Below, piece by piece: positions 62,070 through 64,000 of a stretch of DNA of 64,000 nucleotides. Made by a program: the position numbers and the translations under genes. The DNA comes from Tethya wilhelma (lineage: Eukaryota; Porifera; Demospongiae; Tethyida; Tethyidae), in assembly GCA_964030475.1 (NCBI GenBank), contig CAXIPT010000010.1, forward strand, positions 1,005,287 to 1,069,286, in the 5' to 3' direction. The stretch's first letter is position 1; every line of letters begins with the position of its first letter. The notes beneath the pieces were generated by a model. That model made no database searches and was not told the DNA's origin. It was given only the letters and a program-made list of their open reading frames with translations.

Positions 62070-62803
62070 ATCACTACGATAAAACTGCTTCAATCTACAA
62101 TGAATGGCTTGCTCCATACATCAAAACCACAGTGAACAGTATTCTAAAATACCTGCCAATCACCCCTGACGACATCATTGTTGATATTGGAGGAGGAACT
62201 GGTGATGTAGCACATAGAGTCTGGAAAGAAGCAAAGCTCAAGAACCCCATCCTCTGTGTCGACCCTTCACAAGGAATGCTAGAGATCGCCAAAGAAAAAG
62301 AAGGCATCGAAACATTTCGCGCAACAGCTGAGGAATTCTTAAGTGATTCGGAAAAAGCTAAAAGTGAAGCTTTAACCAAATTTCTGTTGTGTGGCTGTGC
62401 CCACCTTTTTACAGACCGAAAATCAACTTATTCAGGATTAAAGTCGTTTCTTCCTGCCGGCAAAGGACGAAGCTGTATTCTTAGTCATTTGACATTCTTG
62501 TCACCTCTAATATCACCTGCTGCTGTTATCTACAAGTCTGGCTACATACAAAGAGAGTTTGAGCTTGATACGGAAGCGTTTGATAGTGTTGGTTTGAAAT
62601 GGAAAGCATTTGATGTTGTGGAAACACATCCACTCAAGAAGGCTTACTGGTATGACTTTCATCGCAATCGTATGTTGCGTTGCATCCGTGTTCTTAGTGA
62701 CTCAGAGATTGAAGAGGGAATTCAGGAGTTGGAGAAAAAGTACGGGGATCAAGAAACGATTGATATAGAGGTTCATCTTAAGGTTGCAATTTTAGAGTGC
62801 TAA
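62070..62803 (+). CDS. Methyltransferase terminal exon B
   Basis: Begins at an AG acceptor (TACATACAG|ATCACTACG) in the phase needed by the exon at 59376-59415, and ends in its own stop. Spliced to that exon it gives 257 aa. Motif [36 protein letters not shown] and [22 protein letters not shown] are intact. No separate first exon is visible between copies A and B, so it is either an alternative last exon or a tandem copy using a distant start. Confidence 0.75.
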
Positions 62804-63149
62804 TTAAATTGCCTAATGTTCATGTGTGCATTGTGTTTATGGTTCCTGTTGTCATGTAGCTACTCATTATTAGGATGTAAAACTATAATAATGATTATTG
62901 GTTTGAGTCACAGTTATCAGTATTTTTTATGGTCACAGGGTTTTGCCTAGCATGTATGAATCAGCTAGGGATAATTTATACTATATTTTGCAAAAGTTCA
63001 TACAACCAGAAAATGGGCGGGGCTATAGTGAAATAGGCGTTGCTATCAAAATTGGGGCGTGGCAAACTAAAAGCAAGCCAAGTATTATAGACCCTCAAAT
63101 TTGTGTCACTAATTATAATCCTTTGATTATGATTGTGTTACATTTTCAG

Positions 63150-63889
63150 ATCACTTTGATAAAATTGCTTCAGTCTACAATGAATGGGCCTCTCCATACA
63201 TCAGCACCACAGTAAACAGCATTCTAAAGTACCTGCCAATCACCCCCGATGACATCATTGTTGATATTGGAGGAGGAACAGGTGAGGTAGCACATAGAGT
63301 CTGGAAAGAAGCAAAGCTCAAGAACCCCATCCTCTGTGTCGATCCTTCACAAGGAATGCTAGAGATAGCCAAAGGAAAAGACGGCATCAAAACATTTTGT
63401 GCAACAGCTGAGGAATTCTTCTCCGATCCAGAAAAGGTCACCAACAACCCATTAAATTTTACTAAATTTCTAATGTGTAGCTGTGCACATCTTTTTACTG
63501 ACCGGGTAACCGTCTACTCAAGATTGAAATCTCTTCTTCCAGCTGGCAAAGGACAAAGTTGTATCATTAGTCATTTCACATACATATCACCTCTAATATC
63601 CACTGCTGATAAACTGTGCAAATCTGGCCACGTCCAAAGAGAGCTCAAGCAAGATATAGAAGTGTTTAATAGTCTCAGTTTGAAATGGAAAGAGTTTGAT
63701 GTTGTGGAAACACATCCACTCAAGAAGTCTTATTGGTACAACTTTCATCGCAATCGAATGTTGCGTTGCATTCATCCTCTTAGTGATCCTGAGATAGAAG
63801 ATGGAATTCAAGAGTTGGAGAAAAAGTACAGCAATCAAGAAATACTTGATATTGAGGTATATCTTAAACTCTTCATTTTGGAATGTTGA
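63150..63889 (+). CDS. Methyltransferase terminal exon C
   Basis: Begins at TTTTCAG|ATCACTTTG in the same phase as exons A and B. It would give a 259-aa protein with the shared first exon. Motif I reads [14 protein letters not shown]. The family block reads [23 protein letters not shown], with Asn replacing the Asp seen in all other copies. The 3' flank (TGGAATTCACGAT) links it to copy D at 32380-33058. No first exon is seen between B and C. Confidence 0.75.
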
Positions 63890-64000
63890 AAATCTTTGGA
63901 ATTCACGATGGGTATTTCTATCTTTGTTAGTTATCAATTATTATCAACTGTAGTACAGTTATTATAACCACTTCACTGTGTGTTTGGATTGATGCCCAGC
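63890..64000. other. 3' flank of methyltransferase exon C
   Basis: Non-coding to the window edge. More copies may follow outside. Confidence 0.5.

Noticed and set aside
1..64000. CRISPR arrays, bacterial operons or prophage
   Set aside because: No regularly spaced short direct repeats or bacterial gene structure; genes have spliceosomal introns.

Overview
The window reads as animal nuclear DNA, most likely from a demosponge close to Amphimedon (inference). Introns are short GT-AG type, the sequence is AT-rich, CA/GT microsatellites and small inverted-repeat elements are dense, and several genes look metazoan: a NET1/ARHGEF3-type RhoGEF, an ING4/5-type PHD protein, a Frizzled-like receptor and a gamma-butyrobetaine-dioxygenase-like enzyme. 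I rebuilt exons by hand from splice signals. For five multi-exon genes the exon lengths sum to a multiple of three, which supports the models: RhoGEF 1584 nt, ING 780 nt, Frizzled-like 2214 nt, receptor C 1611 nt, methyltransferase 774 or 780 nt.

Region 1 to 7.9 kb: the 5' part of a secreted lysozyme-fold-like gene (+); an apparently intact Tigger/pogo transposon (1462-4139) carrying a transposase (-) and a divergent HIRAN-domain gene (+); a small secreted cysteine-rich peptide gene (+); a secreted 178-aa protein (+); and several inverted-repeat elements. Region 7.9 to 14 kb: a 17-exon RhoGEF (-), whose promoter is shared head-to-head with an ING4/5 gene (+). ING exons 1-4 lie at 14.1-15.4 kb and exons 5-8, with the PHD finger, at 42.5-44.0 kb.

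The intervening 27 kb (15.4-42.5 kb) behaves as one ING intron filled with minus-strand accessory genes. It holds at least three related single-pass receptors with tyrosine-motif tails (A, B, C), an array of six copies of an unrecognised ~160-aa intronless gene, and a ~360-bp satellite. It also holds a block (29818-34312) bounded by single N bases, containing a second copy of internal Frizzled-like exons and two truncated methyltransferase copies. The single Ns sit exactly at these joints, so part of this block may be assembly error.

Region 44.4 to 54 kb: a seven-exon Frizzled-like 7TM receptor (+). Region 54.4 to 59.2 kb: a BBOX1/TMLH-like 2-oxoglutarate dioxygenase (-), with at least one exon apparently lost in a 379-bp N gap. 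It is head-to-head with a methyltransferase gene (+) whose single first exon is followed by three complete tandem copies of its large terminal exon (60.7-63.9 kb). Both head-to-head promoters contain the same 13-mer TGCGCATGCTCAG, which resembles an NRF-1 site.

The strongest candidates for something undescribed are the ~160-aa gene array, the tyrosine-tail receptor cluster nested inside ING, the HIRAN gene carried by a Tigger element, and the one-start, three-ending methyltransferase locus.
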